The notes below the pieces were generated by a model that saw nothing but the letters and a program-made list of their open reading frames with translations, ran no database searches and had not been told where the DNA came from. 64,000 nt of DNA. Origin: Branchiostoma floridae (lineage: Eukaryota > Chordata > Leptocardii > Amphioxiformes > Branchiostomatidae). The stretch is from NCBI RefSeq assembly GCF_000003815.2, contig NC_049979.1, forward strand, positions 14,867,459 through 14,931,458. The letters run 5' to 3'. Shown piece by piece: positions 34,816 through 47,981 of this stretch (position 1 is the first letter of the stretch; every line of letters starts with the position of its first letter). The position numbers were made by a program, and so were the translations under genes.

Positions 34816-34979
34816 CAGGCGGAAAGATGAGCATAGCTGAAGCTCAGGGAGATGACGTTTCACATTGTAATTGATTGTTGTACTTGTATGTTTATTTATT
34901 TATTTAGTTGTTTGTTTGTTTATTTGTTTTCAGGGCGGAAAGGTGAAAAGTACAGTCTGAAGCTCCGTGAGCTGACGTC
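34816..34979 (+). repeat. Duplicated 3' splice site and exon start of the pseudokinase gene
   Basis: The stretch from CAGGCGGAAAGATGAGC (34816-34858) closely resembles the start of the real exon, CAGGGCGGAAAGGTGAAA (34931-34979), including the acceptor AG, the CTGAAGCTC word and a GACGT word. Only about 45 bp is similar. It looks like a decayed partial copy of the exon start located 115 bp upstream. Confidence 0.55.
34882..34930 (+). repeat. (TTTG/TTTA)n simple repeat acting as polypyrimidine-like tract
   Basis: Imperfect T-rich tetranucleotide repeats lie directly before the acceptor CAG at 34931-34933, and may supply its U-rich tract. Confidence 0.7.
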
Positions 34980-37900
34980 ACAGATGAGTCTCCCGTCCCT
35001 CGCCTCCAAGACGTGCCTGCGGGAGTCCACCCTGATGAAGGAGGCCGTGGCCGCCGCGGCTGTGGGAGAGGCGCCGTCAGAGGTGGAGTGGACGGAACTC
35101 TTGCAGCCGTGCGCCGGGCCTCATGACCAGGTAGGGCCGGGCTCAAGACGCCTGGAGCACCACATAACGCATCAATATTGACGCGTCCCTTTGATGTAGA
35201 GTGATGTTACGTCCCTGCTGATCCCTGCTGTACAGACACATTAACGTTAGGTCGATCTGATGAGGTAGCACGCGATCTCCCTCCCTCAGGACAGCATCAC
35301 AAACTGTCATCTTATACCCCAATATCTCCTCGGTATCGATGGAAGGGGCCTCATTCCTTTCTAATTCGTGTAAACTGTTTGTGATATAACGTTAAATTTA
35401 GTTTTCAATTAAGTCTTCTGTTGGCTCCACGATAAATTAAAACCAGCAAATCCATAATTAGGCAATCATTTTGTTACGCGTAGTTAGTTAAAGAACTTGA
35501 GACAGACTAAAAGCTTATCTTATATTGGCAGCCTTTCTCATATCTCGATATATAATACAGCCTGTAAATATTTGAAAATCCTCTAGGATTGAGACCTGGC
35601 TTTTCACCTTATAGCAATGACATTTTTTCATATTTTCCAAAACCCAGGCTGTATTCTCTCACTTCATTGGCATCACGCCTAAAATATTCGTCTCAAATTC
35701 CACATGCTGCTATAAGAAATACGAGAAACGAGCAAACTAATCAAATCGTTGTGGCCTCATCTTGTTTCGGCTTCACAATCCCTAACTTGTGTCATAAAAG
35801 GCGGCAGGAGGAAATTGTAGCTCGTAGATAACATTGAGCGGTCTGGTCGTAAAGTCCACAAATCCGGCATCATCTGGGGAAAGGCGTAATCTTGTAACAG
35901 TAATTTGTGAGGGAAGCACTCGGTGTTAATAAAGGTTCGATTCAAGGTGCTCGTCAACACAAATTGTCACCAGAACGCGGGCTGGAGAGAAAAGTATCCA
36001 TCAACTTCAAATTACTTGCAAAGGTCATTGCACGTTTTTGTGCCGGGAAAACGATTTTGCGGAGGAATCGTTTCACGTGAATTTCATTTCCGTTTATTGG
36101 TCTCAGCTTCAATGCAGGCTATTTCTGATGATTTGATGTATTTATCTCTTTCTTAAGTTTTCCCAGAACTATACTTTTCTCGGATAGCTTAAGAAAATTG
36201 AGAAGTGGGAAGTTTACAGTTTGTGGAACGCGGCGGGGAATAGTCAGTTATAGTGGTTCAAAAATAATTCTAAAGTGAAAGGCAATAAAATTCTACAAAG
36301 AGACAAAATCTAAATTCAATCAGTTATGTCATAAGCGCAAATCGACTGTCTTTCTGTAACGTCATTGTGAGACTTGCGGTGCTGCATAATCTGTGCGAGT
36401 ACGGAAGAGGTTCCGCCACAAAAGCAGTTGGCCTGGCGATGGAAGCACACAACCTTCCATATCTCGGGGAAGGAAGGGTCACCTCCTGAAGGAGTACAGT
36501 AGTTGGTAATGTGCATAAATCCGCACCAACAGCTCACTACCCTCTCAATGCATCCGTATGTAGTTCGGCATGTCGTCTCCTACTCCAAGTATGTGTGGGA
36601 TTATGCACTTTTTCTTTTTGCACCGTAGCAGTTTTTTATAGGTTAGGCCATACTGACTTAATTTTATGGTAGAGACCGGAGTCCGGTCAACGCTTTTCTA
36701 TATCATATACAATGGCCACCTTCACCTTCACAGCATAACAACGGCAATAAAAATAGATAAATGTCAACTGTAAGGGTATCATATGTACCACACGTCTGCC
36801 CTTGCCGATCGTTAATGTCCATTTTAATCAGCCGAGCCTCTGTCGTGATATTTATCCCGCACATACATGAGTAACTCTGCTTTCCAGCGGGCTTTACAGA
36901 TCGATCTACCAACCGTGATGGAGCAAACTTTAGTCAGTCTCGTTTCGAACAATGGAGGTAAAACGCTGCAAACAATTACTTGTGAAGACCCAAGCTAAGG
37001 AACGTAAAGCAACGTAATCGCTGCGTAATGTTCTTCACGTAGCGCTTATACACCAGTGTCTCAGGGATGCCTACCCGATCCCCTGGCAGTGGCGGCGGAT
37101 ATAAATTATTCATCGCACGCCTGGCCCCACGCGACTTGCCGGCGACCGCTACTTTCTCCGCTACGTGGCGGACTCGTCTCGCTCCATGCACTTCGGAAAC
37201 AAGACCGTAACTTTCCCGTAAGGTTATCATCCATGGCGCAGTTGGGTAAGGCGGTGCTTCACATACTGATGATGTACATGTGAACTGTGGAAGATCTTAT
37301 CGGATCCCATTCAAGACAGATCCAGTCGTTATCTTCGACACAGATATAGGAGCCCAGCAGCAGGCACCACTGGCATCTACTGCACATGAACGACAATTAT
37401 GAACGAACTCAACCACCAAAGGAGAGTGATCCAGATGGGATCATCTGGAGCTACGTATACAAACTACACATTTACAGAAACGTTGCAAGAAAATCCGATA
37501 ACATAAATGCAAATAACGTCCGTCCATCTGGATCCCATGGTGGAGACCAAGTCGATGTAGGTTAATGAAGGATGCCCGCCTTATCACACTGACCACATGT
37601 TCCGAAGACTTTATGATTCTTTATCAGGAATCAGTTGAAAACCCGGCAACATCAGCACCAAATCTCCCAAACATGACTCGAGGTATATCTATGTGATTTC
37701 TAAACCCCTGGCCTGACGACAGAATCCATCCTCTCTTTCCAGCACCGCCGCTCATATTATATAACACGTTCTATTGACTAATCTGCTTATTATAATGCAT
37801 TGTAAGGCTGGAGAGGATGAGGTGACGGACAGAACCATGTTCCATGTGAAGTATTTAAGGCAACAGAGAGCTTTGATAGATCAATATTACGGCGCCTTTA

Positions 37901-40900
37901 GTGCTCATCCCTGATGTTATAAAGCTCTCGGGGCAAAAGTTTTTTGAGAGTGGACAAATTCTGGACAACTTTGGTCAGTCAGGCGCGAGAAAGCAGACGA
38001 CAGAATAAGGTCACCGAATCGTCTAGATCAGTGGCGCGAAAAGTTAATCTCCAAGCAGAGAAATGGTGCAAAATGTTTGAGTGAGTTAGCCTGCAGGGCA
38101 TGGAAGCCAGATACCTTATCGACAATCCTCTGCTTTTTAAAGATGGTCCCAGAATAATGTTCAGGTAACATTATTAAAAGAAGCGTTTGATACGAGATTT
38201 TCGTGATCTCTAAGCTAAGAATACTCAGGACAGACAGGTAACAAATCGCTGTCCACAGGTACGTGTAACGTTACCTAATGCATCACTCCTACTCAGTGGC
38301 GTGTCTAATAGAGACTTGGCGTCAGCCCAAAATGGTACCAAAGCGCGCCATTTTTCTTCTCCTGCTCTGTGCCCTGGAAACCACTGTATCTACACAGGTC
38401 TTAAGATGCTCAGTGAAATAAGACGCATGATTAAAGACCATCATAAATAAAACATCCACGCACTCATCTTCTGTACAACAGAAATCATTCCATTAAGATA
38501 TCATCTTTGTACTAGTGGGTGTAATTCATCTTGGGATTCATTTGTAACACAACAGTCCGCCTGTCGGGTCCCTACTGTGATTAGTTATCATACCAGACGT
38601 ACGTCTTGTTACAGGGCTCATCAAAATAATTACTGCATATTGTTCTGCGGCAGGTGTAAGTACAATTACCGACGGCCGGCGATAAAGGCAAACACACAAA
38701 GGGATACCGGTTTATCAAGTATGAGCATTGTTTAATCCAGACATGAGCCTCTAGACTCTTTTGTATAGTGTACTTAAGACTGGCAGACAGGAAGACAAGA
38801 ATAAATGAGCCTATCATCCGATATAAGTAATGATTATTGCAACAATGGGTATGGGGAGGATACCTTAACGGTTAGACTGTAGCGCTAAATAGTCTATGGG
38901 GAAAAGGACGTATTGTGCCCATGTTACAAAATAGGATGAATCGTTTTACATTAGTCACAAGATGACGGCAGGCGTAGTCTTGTAATGGAAACAGATAATG
39001 TCGGCATTTTGTGTAGATTTGCGACTTCCGTATACACCTGAGAGGATTATGTTGTCAAAAGAGATAGAATTCATTCTCGAATATTTTATGAAGAAGTAAC
39101 CGTTGAAGCGCATAATACAACACGGTCGACTGGGATGCATATACCACCCGCGTTACATCACATTTTCCTAATGGGGCTTATCAAGGCTCTGCTACTAAAT
39201 AAAGATGGTTGGCGTGGTTAGCTCGGAAAATTAGGGATTTTCATTTTTTTCTTGTTTCGTCCAGGTCTGGTCTTAGGCTGCGGCTGCAATTTCGCCCCCT
39301 AGCAGCTTCATATCGTATCGTCATGTTGTATCGTCGTTAGAAAACTAAAAATGATGTTTGCCTTGCGTTCTCTGTGGACAGCGGTGTGGAACTTCAGGGT
39401 ATCCATAACTGTCGTTATGCGTCTCCTAGTACTTCGGGAGAGCCAGTTTTGTTATCATGTTGTTAGACATTATTACAGAAGATGGGTAGCATAACGGCAC
39501 GCTTATTGAAAGATGATTAATGCTAGATGAACCTATCCAACCAGCGGGTAGACAAGGATGAAGAATGGATGGATCCTGTGGGAACCGCACGCAAGACCAT
39601 TCATCAAGATAACGAGAGGATGCTCCATGGTTATTTAGTAATGTTCTGATGAATACCCTTCCCCCTCCCAGCCATGCATGAGGAGCCGACTGAGATGTAT
39701 ATACGCAATGCTATGGATTAAAAAGTGTGTTTTATCATAAAGCAGAAACGAATACGCCAAAGATAGATGTCACAACACTTTGAAAATTGTTCTGTGGGCA
39801 TTTGATATCCATATCACTTAAACAAACCTCTGAGAACTGGAGGGGTGTGTTCAGCTGAAGACGACAGCCTTGAAGACTCATTAGAATTCCTTGGAGTCCT
39901 GTTATCAACTTATCAACTTGTTCACCCGGTGCCCACGAAGCGTTTGATGAAAGCATGGGGCAGGTAATAGTATTTCCGGACACGTACTAGAATATCTGGT
40001 GATAATGTCACCGCAGGTTATTCTTCCTTTCCTGACGAAGAAAGTGCTGACACGTGTGATACTAGTATGCCCCTCAGTGCCCGACTGGTCCTTTTCCAGT
40101 TTAAAAGCAGGGTACGTAGGATCATAAAGTGAGGCAGAGATGGATCCTGTCCTTGAGCAGGGGAGACGGCGGCGCCTTATTGTCCCTCTCCCAGAGAGGC
40201 TCGTACGTTCCTGTCATATCTGTCTGTTACGGTACGAAAGACAAAAGGAAAGGCAAAGACGTAGATGGATGGTTTGACTCATTTGACCTTCAGGACAGGG
40301 ATTGAAGCTCTCATCGTTCATGTGACCCTGTCTAAAGAAGGAGGAACCACCGCCTGATCTCTGACGGTGATCGTGACCTCAATCGCGCCTTCAAGGCGAT
40401 GTTGTAGATGCCCATAGCAGCACATTACGGACTTTGCAGAGTATGAAACGAACAAATACATAAATACCAAACAAGCAAACAAGCATAAACTCTCGCTTTC
40501 AGAACTTCAGTGGGTCTGCATTTGGAAAACGTTTTAAGTTGCCATCCTTAAGAAATATTTGTCCTTTCAAGCCATGGAACATTTTATGGAAACTACCTGT
40601 TTCTCAGTAGCTTATATGTAGCCTTTCCACTTGAAATGATGGATGACTTTAGGATATCCTCCCTACAAGCCAGTTACTTTCGTCCCGTCCAATTCCACTG
40701 AAAATTCCCCTCCCCTGGATCCCGATTGCGCGCGAGACAGAGGATTTAGAGTGAAAGCCTCGCCTGTTGGCTGCCCTTGATGGTTCCTGCTGATTTGGAC
40801 CCCAAGGTCAGGGAGCACTCTACTTCATTTGTTTGATTAGCCCCCGTGGACCTTACATCGTCGCCGTAATTCAGACAGGCTTTTCGTTAAGATGGGCAGA

Positions 40901-43898
40901 CCGGTCGGAGGTAGTGATTAGTGAGCGAGATTTGCGCTTGAAGTCATTGCTGGCACCACGCGTGGCTGATGAGTGGAATGACACAGGGGCTCTGCTACTA
41001 GTACTCAACGTCTGTTACATAGCAGAAAACTGAGCAAGACATCATATTCTTTCAATTGACTTAAGTCACTTAACATGCATTTTTAGAAACACATCGAAAT
41101 GTAAGGTTTCAAAGTGAGTTTTTTACAAATAACCATTTTCGAATTCAATCCTTCTCCCTCTCTCATATTTCCTGCGCCCCTGCAGCTGCTGGCGCTGGTG
41201 TTGTGGAGTGGTGAGGGGAGCGCCCTCCAGACCGGCACGCTGAAGCTGTACCACCCCACACAGGCCAGGCGATGGGACACCGAGGTAAGTACTAGTACGT
41301 TAGCTCCTTTACGCGTAATAGCACAGTATGTGAACGCACTATTGATATCCGTCCAACGCCGTCCCTCACACGTCCGCTTGCTCTTAGGTACAGATGGCTG
41401 GGAAGCTGGCGGCGCACCAGAGCCCCAACATCATCAGGTACCTGTGGAACTCTGACGACCACACTACCAAGGTGCTGCACGTGCCGGACAACTGGGTGGA
41501 CCAAGTCTTCACCAGGAACAAGTAAGTACCAACATCTGAACTTAAACTAGAGAGACAGAATAAAAAATTTCGAACCTATAAACCTCGAGTCTATATCAGA
41601 ATTCGCCTGTGATCAGTCGCAAATCAGCGGCTCTAATCGAAGTGTTGGATCCGTAACGTCAAGGTTGTCGGAGACCTAACATACAAGACAAAATAGAACA
41701 GACTTGTTTCTTTTGGTCGACAGCTAATTAGTCCCTTTCTTGTGTTTTCCGCCCGGAAAGGTACATCTGTATCCAGACGTACGAACATGGGTCTCTGAGG
41801 TTCTTCCTGCTGGAGCACTTGGGGCTGCTGACGGACCTGCTAGTACAGATCGTGGCCACGGAAATAGCCAAGGGGCTGGCCCACCTGCAGAGCATTGGTA
41901 TCGTCCACAACAGCCTCAGCGCTGCTTCGGTTCTGATTGGAGGCGACATGGAGGTTAGTTTCTAGTCTTTTTGATTGTTATGAATGGAGCAAGAAAAAAT
42001 TAACTAGGTAACTACATGTGTATCATTCTACAAAAAAAAATGTGTCAGGACAAAACATACCACCAAATAACAGAATACTAGTACCCAGACATGCACGATA
42101 GTAAAACTTCATAAATTAATAGATTTTTTCAATCCACCCAAAAAAGCATATATGAGTTTTCTGTATTGAAAAATGATAGCTAATACCATGTGTATCCACT
42201 CCAGCATAGCGTCATTTTGCGAGTGGCCATATCGGACTTTAACAGCTGCAAAGAAGCTCCTGTGCCAGACCCGGCGGAGCAGGAAGCAACAACGGTCGGA
42301 CATGACACAACAACGGTAGACGTCTTTGGTTCATCAACGAAGGGCGATACATACGATATCGACATCCGCTCCTTGGCACTGATCTTGCTCGAGATGCTGG
42401 CGCGGCTGCGGTCCCGGTCCTGGACGAGCCTTCCGCGGGCCCGGCGGAAATTCAGCTGCGGCAGGAGGAGCAGCAAGCTCCGGGAACGACTAAGGGTGAG
42501 CGGCAGCGACCAGGAGACACCTGCCAAACTTGGGGAGGGGATAGAAGACACCAGCGCGGAGGAAGACGACGCGTTCGGAGAGGTCCAGCTACAATGTTCT
42601 GGGCTGAGGGAAAGCCTTTCGTACGACGCGGGTGACTCCAGAACATTTCCCACCCAGACGTTCCGAAAGGACAGTTTCAACTTGACAACGTTCATGCCGG
42701 AGTGCACTGAGCAGGCAGAGTCGGTCGTGTCCACCGGCCAGTCTTCGTCCGGCATCCTGACGGGCAGAGGGCGGCGCCCCGACTCCGATACCTCTTCTGT
42801 CTTCAACACCCTGGAGTCCAACAACGGCAATCGTCATGTCGTAGACATCAACACTACCTACGACTCCACTTTGTCAAGAAGCGACGAAGCGGAGTCAGAC
42901 AATAAGTCTAGCTACACTTGGCCAAGAAGTGCCGAAACGGGTAATGCCATCTACTCCGTTGAATCGGAGGTAACCTTTAGCAAACCGTCCATCATGACGG
43001 AGGAGTCCGAGAGCGACAAAAATGGTGGTGTTTTTGAAGCAATGACACAGGACGCCCTCTCCGAGATTAGAAGTCCCGAGAACCGAATCGTCGTTCAGGA
43101 TTTCGCCAGCATTATCACGAGCCTGGACGGGTATAATGAAGAGGAACAGAAGGGAAGTGACGACTACTCTGAAGCTTCCACCATACCGGCTGGAGATGAC
43201 AACCACTCTCTCTGTAACTCACAGCCGTCCACCGTGTCGAGGCAAGGTATTATCCTCTCGGAGGCGTCCACGCCGCCAATCTGTAACTTTGACGTCTTCC
43301 TCTCACCCGACAGCATGTCAGCCTACCTAAGAGACGACGCTTCTGAGCGGCTGTACACCCGCAAACCTCCTCGAACCTTCTCCTTCACCCAGGAGGAGCG
43401 GCTACCGTCCGCGGTGGGTCCGCACCACCTCCGGTACTGGCGGGAACTCCGGCTGATGTTCCCCTGGCTCCTGGAGGAGCCGGCGTCGCTAGGCAACAAG
43501 CGGCAGCTCCAGAAGATCATCAACGTGCTGCGAAGTGGATTGGAACTCAGGAAGGTAAGATGGTGGTAACGTTTCCTTTTCTGATATCCAATCAGCTTCT
43601 ACTACTTCCGTCATGGCAGTACTGTGCTATGCTTCCGAATCTCATGACAGAAAGTTCGAGATTTCAGCACCAAGGACAGACATTGAATAAGGTATCAGAT
43701 TCTTTACCCAATTTCATTCTGTACCAAGATGGTGTGAAATATATTTAAGGAAAAACTTTTGAGGTCACATGATCAACACTTTCTCTCCTCTGATAGCTGC
43801 TGCAGATCATGACACAGTGTCTGGTGAGCGACCCCGCACCGGCCGTGGAGCAGGTGTTGGAAAACCTCCACCAGTGCATGCCGTCTACAGACATCTAA
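34934..43898 (+). CDS. Pseudokinase, possibly PINK1-like, with ~330-residue C-lobe insert (5' end not found)
   Basis: Six exons with agreeing phases: 34934-35130, 41186-41284, 41388-41521, 41761-41953, 42205-43554, 43797-43898 (stop TAA); 690 codons. N-lobe: GTLKLYHP (likely beta-3, Lys kept), then SPNIIRYL after helix C. C-lobe: HLQSIGIVHNSLSAASVLI occupies the HRD loop, so catalytic Asp, Lys and Asn are all replaced by Ser; DFG is DFN, keeping the metal Asp; there is no APE. IRSLALILLEML matches helix F. About 330 acidic, Ser/Thr-rich, apparently disordered residues follow, then LLQIMTQCLVSDPAPAVEQVLENL, matching the last kinase helices. The order NIIRxL, then a long loop before the hinge, then a DFxxC motif, recalls PINK1, but that is a tentative family guess. 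Catalysis as a normal kinase is unlikely; a scaffold or allosteric role is inferred. A 6-kb first intron (35131-41185) hides possible alternative exons. Antisense frames across the big exon are shadows. Confidence 0.82.
35131..41185 (+). other. 6-kb intron of the pseudokinase gene
   Basis: Mostly AT-rich without convincing exons. A 153-bp phase-0/phase-0 candidate (37065-37217, acceptor TCTCAG, donor CCC|GTAAGG) is GC-rich and open, but its product resembles no kinase segment. No transposon ends were recognised here. Confidence 0.5.
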
Positions 43899-45115
43899 TT
43901 ACAATTACTAGTGTTTGCGGTGCCGTAAGTATCCGTCAGCGTCCATCACTGTTCAGCAGTATTCGTCAGTGTTCGTAGATTTCCGCCAGTGTTTCGGCTG
44001 TGCCATGTCTAGGGTGACATTGTGACATTGTAAAAATCATCCCAACAGGCTTTCCTTGCGGGACGTTGGGATATAGCGAGCGGGCGTTATCGTGTAGTGA
44101 ACGGTATGTTGTCTACGCATGTTGATATGTATGTTTGTTGTTTTAGGAACATGACGTTGTAGAAAATTGGAAGACAAAATTACAGTAGTTACACCGCGTA
44201 TTTGCCACCAGCGCCGGCTGTTTGAGATTTGTTGATATTCTATGAACGACGTCTTCGTCTCGAGGAATGACGTAATGTTAACGGTAATGTGTACCTGGTT
44301 TGAAACAGGTGCTTGCAGATTACTGGTAGGGTACGCGAGAACACAAAGCGGTTTCTTCGTGGTTTGTCCATGTAGATAACATTGTTTGACTATTGACCGG
44401 AATTTGCCATTCAGACACAAATATACAAAGGAAGCAGGCACATTGATGTATCGTTACCTGTAAGTAAGGCTTTCCGCTGTGTAACAAAGAGTTCGGATTG
44501 CTATAGCTGATACCGTACAGTGTCTGCAACGTTGTTACTAATCATCAGTAGGTATTGCGTACGTGTGTCGTCTGTGGATTAAACATTCCGCTAAAAGGAT
44601 GAGATTGTTTCAGAAAACATATGGTGCAGCTGCTTTATCGACGTGAGCTGGAGACAAATGCCAGGCCGCTAAAAGTGTGATGTTTGTCTTGTCGGCTGTC
44701 ACAATTTATAAAATCACCTTACATCTGATGTACCTCAATGAACTTTGTACCTCAATATGTTAGGAAAAGAAAATAATTAAACAATTAAAGCATTTATTTC
44801 CTGCTATCCATATGAGGGCAACAGCCGTGTAGATTTGAAACAAAAGCGATGGTTTTGAAATTGCTGATACTGCATGTGAAAACTAACTTTCTAACATTTT
44901 GCAGATTGAAATGGACTTATTCAAAGTAATGTTAGATGTGTAAGATGACGACGGCAATGTTAACATTATCTGTTCTTTTCCTGATTATAGAAGTTTGTAC
45001 ATACACATGTATATAAGACGTAAATTATGGTGAAATGGTACGCCAAAGGTGATGTACTTCTTGTATGTTTGATATCACGTTTGTACACTTGAATAAAAGT
45101 ATAATCCTGAAATGG
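43899..45115 (+). other. 3' UTR of the pseudokinase gene
   Basis: No open frame of note follows the TAA at 43896-43898. The AATAAA at 45092-45097 is the first strong hexamer and probably ends the transcript. Confidence 0.5.
45092..45097 (+). terminator. Poly(A) signal AATAAA, pseudokinase gene
   Basis: Canonical hexamer in TTGAATAAAAGT, followed within 40 bp by a T/GT-rich stretch (GGTTGTTCATG). Confidence 0.55.
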
Positions 45116-45586
45116 TTGTTCATGATGGGAGATATTTATTGACTTGCTCTGCTTAACTGGTTAAATGTTACAATAAATGTCTTTGATGTCAGGATTGGTC
45201 CCGGAGTATTCTAGTAAATAGCACAATATATGATGAATATGCCTAAGATTATGTGTCGGCTAAAGACATAATGAATATGAAGAAAATTGGATATACCTGT
45301 GTAACAGTCTAGACTTCCTAATGGTGCTCTCTAAGCTTAATTAAAGAAAATGCCAATTTGACAATTACATGCACATTACAAGTGCAGGTGTCTTGTTTTG
45401 GATGATTGAAAGTCATAAATGGCAACCAATATATGCCCTGTTTTCTGTATACATTCCTGACATAACCTTTATATACTTGCTACCTGACATTCTGTCACAG
45501 ACTGAGATTATATTATGATTCATGGCAATACTTCAGGAATCCCTCTAGGGACAGCAAACAGACACAGAGATCAGTCCAATCATAAA

Positions 45587-45592
45587 TTTATT
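45587..45592 (-). terminator. Poly(A) signal AATAAA (minus strand), BTBD9
   Basis: TTTATT on the plus strand reads AATAAA on the minus strand. It is about 2.4 kb past the BTBD9 stop and about 490 bp from the poly(A) signal of the convergent pseudokinase gene. Confidence 0.4.
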
Positions 45593-47981
45593 ATATACAT
45601 CTTTGTCCATGACACCGGCTATAAAGCAGCATTAGCAACAAATGAACATAAAAAATACATGCTGTCATTGAGTTTGTGTAAAGTCTCAGGGCAAGGGAGT
45701 CAAACTACTAACAGTGCACAACCTCATCAATAGTATGCTGTGAAAGGGTTGTTAATTATTCACCTCACATACTTCCACACTCTCCATAGCTGTCAGTCAG
45801 GATCTGAACAATACCCTCCTTAACCTTTCCCTGCGGAGGCAGCCTTTTGGCACCAGGTGTGCTTCAGTTACTGGGGAAGGCAGCAGGGGGAAGTTATAAA
45901 AAATCTTGTCTGTCAAACATCATGTTGGATTTGCAAGAAGTGGGACAAATCCAGGGTTGGTACACAGCATATTGCAGCAGAAACATTTCTACAGAGTGTG
46001 TTCAATACATGCTGGATGTTACATTGATCAATGTGAACACCTTTGCTAGTAATGTTATCTGTGTAACCTGGATAGCAAGAGAGATCCTTTCTCCTATGCA
46101 CAGACATATCCACGTCATTGAAGTCCATCAAACTGAGCGGAGTAACAGACATTGGTTTGTATCTGTGTAGGAGAATGGAGAGATCATGGTAATATCAAGG
46201 TCACATCAATTTGACAAGATGTTTCTCCGATTCTTCACTAAAAGTTACTGTTGTTCCCTCTTAAAGACAGCTAATCACATTGGCGCAGCCTGAAATAATA
46301 GTTTTGTCTCCATCACAGTTTTGTTATACCTTGGATTCCTGTTCTTGACTAATTACTGCGATAGCAATATGCCATTTGACTACCAACTACATAGTAATTC
46401 TTTGCACTTGTTTTGCCAACAATATCAACTATTCACACAAATTTGTAACACAGTTGTAATTTGATATCATAATTCTTTTTCATCCAGTAAAATTTACAAT
46501 ACAGCCAGGGACTTGACATGCAACATACTTCCTTATAAATGTCAAGGAGTTACAAACACCAAAAGCCATTGCAGAGCCGCTGTTCCTAGTTGCACATCTA
46601 GAGTTTTACACTTCAACCTTACAAACACTGAAGGGGCACAAACAAACACTGATTAATACTTGTAAAAAAACCCTCTGTATGTACCAGTAACACACACGGG
46701 AAATTGTACACAAAATCAATGAGCCAACTATGCTGACTGCAGCCTCTTTCCATAATTACATCATCATATATCACATGCCAGGATTCAATCTGTAGTGGTC
46801 CACATATCCAGGAGTCATGTTTGAAATGATGTTACAGAAAAATCCATAATCTTTTCAATTAACAGTTGCCTTTCACTTTAGGCATATCATGGCCAAGACA
46901 TCATGATTTCATGGTATTTTGTAGAGCTTGGCAGACAAGACAAAGAAAACTGCTGTATACTTGAACCAATGACATGATCAATGATTTTACATACAGGCAC
47001 AAAGGAAAGTGGCTGATAACGCAACCAAACGAAAATAACAATAAAATACTTCATTGCAATTTTTCCTTCGTGATTTAAGCATTTCCAAACAGCAACATCA
47101 AAATTCATTTTTGCTCATGTAAGACTAAGAACAGGTTTGGTACTTTCGTTTCAAATTGGCCAACATATATAACTGCCCTTTGGCGTAATACATAATTGAC
47201 ACCAATCTGGAATTCTATTAAATTTGACCTGTCAAAGGAATGACATAAATACAGACATCACAATACAGAGGATAACACCTCCTTTCAGTTGATACATGTA
47301 TACAAAACTGTATATTCATAATACTGTATTAATGTTTTAATTCCTACACAAGTACCTGTAAAGTGACCATTGTCATTCCTTGCTATGATTTGATCTTCAT
47401 AAGTATGCATAAAGAGGGGCAAAACCTTTGGCATGGTATACATGAAATTTTCCTTTATCAATATGAACACCATAAAATCAATAGCAATACAGAATCTTGC
47501 ATAATCTGACAGACTTGGTCCTCTCTTTGATCTTTTTCTAATTTTAAAATTCATCTCTTCTATAGATATTCACCAAGTTTACACTCACAATAATTTTGAG
47601 AATATGAAAAATTAAGTTCAGATTCAAAAGGTATACAATATTTTTTAGATATATTGCTTTAGTATATCTACACATTTACAACTAAGTGAAGTATCTCATT
47701 TACAAAATTTAAAGTCAACAAAATTACAAGAATAACATTTTTTTCTGTTAGCATACAAATATTGAATGAAGGGCATAATTACACAAATACCCAATAAATA
47801 TTCTTACGCAATCTAAGCATTGCTGGCTTTTAAGGATACAATTCCTCAAGAAGACACATTCATATCTGAATTGCTGTACACAAAAATGTTGAAATCTGAT
47901 ACAGGCAGGCTTTTCTTCAGCAAACCACCCCACACAGCATACAAAGCTAGGACTACAATGCAAACTCCTATACTGGTCCTG
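45593..47981 (-). other. Probable long 3' UTR of BTBD9
   Basis: AT-rich, without introns or coding on either strand that I can support. Its extent is inferred from the next minus-strand poly(A) hexamer; earlier hexamers could give shorter forms. Confidence 0.4.

Larger units (their letters stand above)
28877..34933. other. Gene-poor interval between the receptor and the pseudokinase exons
   Basis: About 6 kb with only short frames lacking splice context. It must hold the receptor 3' end and probably the 5' exons and promoter of the pseudokinase gene, none of which I can place. Recognised items are a MITE at 29043-29149, hairpins at 32704-32785, a 22-bp tandem duplication at 32822-32865 and a (TTTG/TTTA)n tract at 34882-34930. 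Confidence 0.5.

Noticed and set aside
40833-41033. 66-codon plus frame just upstream of a pseudokinase exon
   Set aside because: No in-phase donor to join the exon at 41186, and the composition is not coding-like.
42180-42837. 216-codon antisense frame across the pseudokinase exon
   Set aside because: Shadow of the 450-codon sense exon, which has matching splice phases on both sides.
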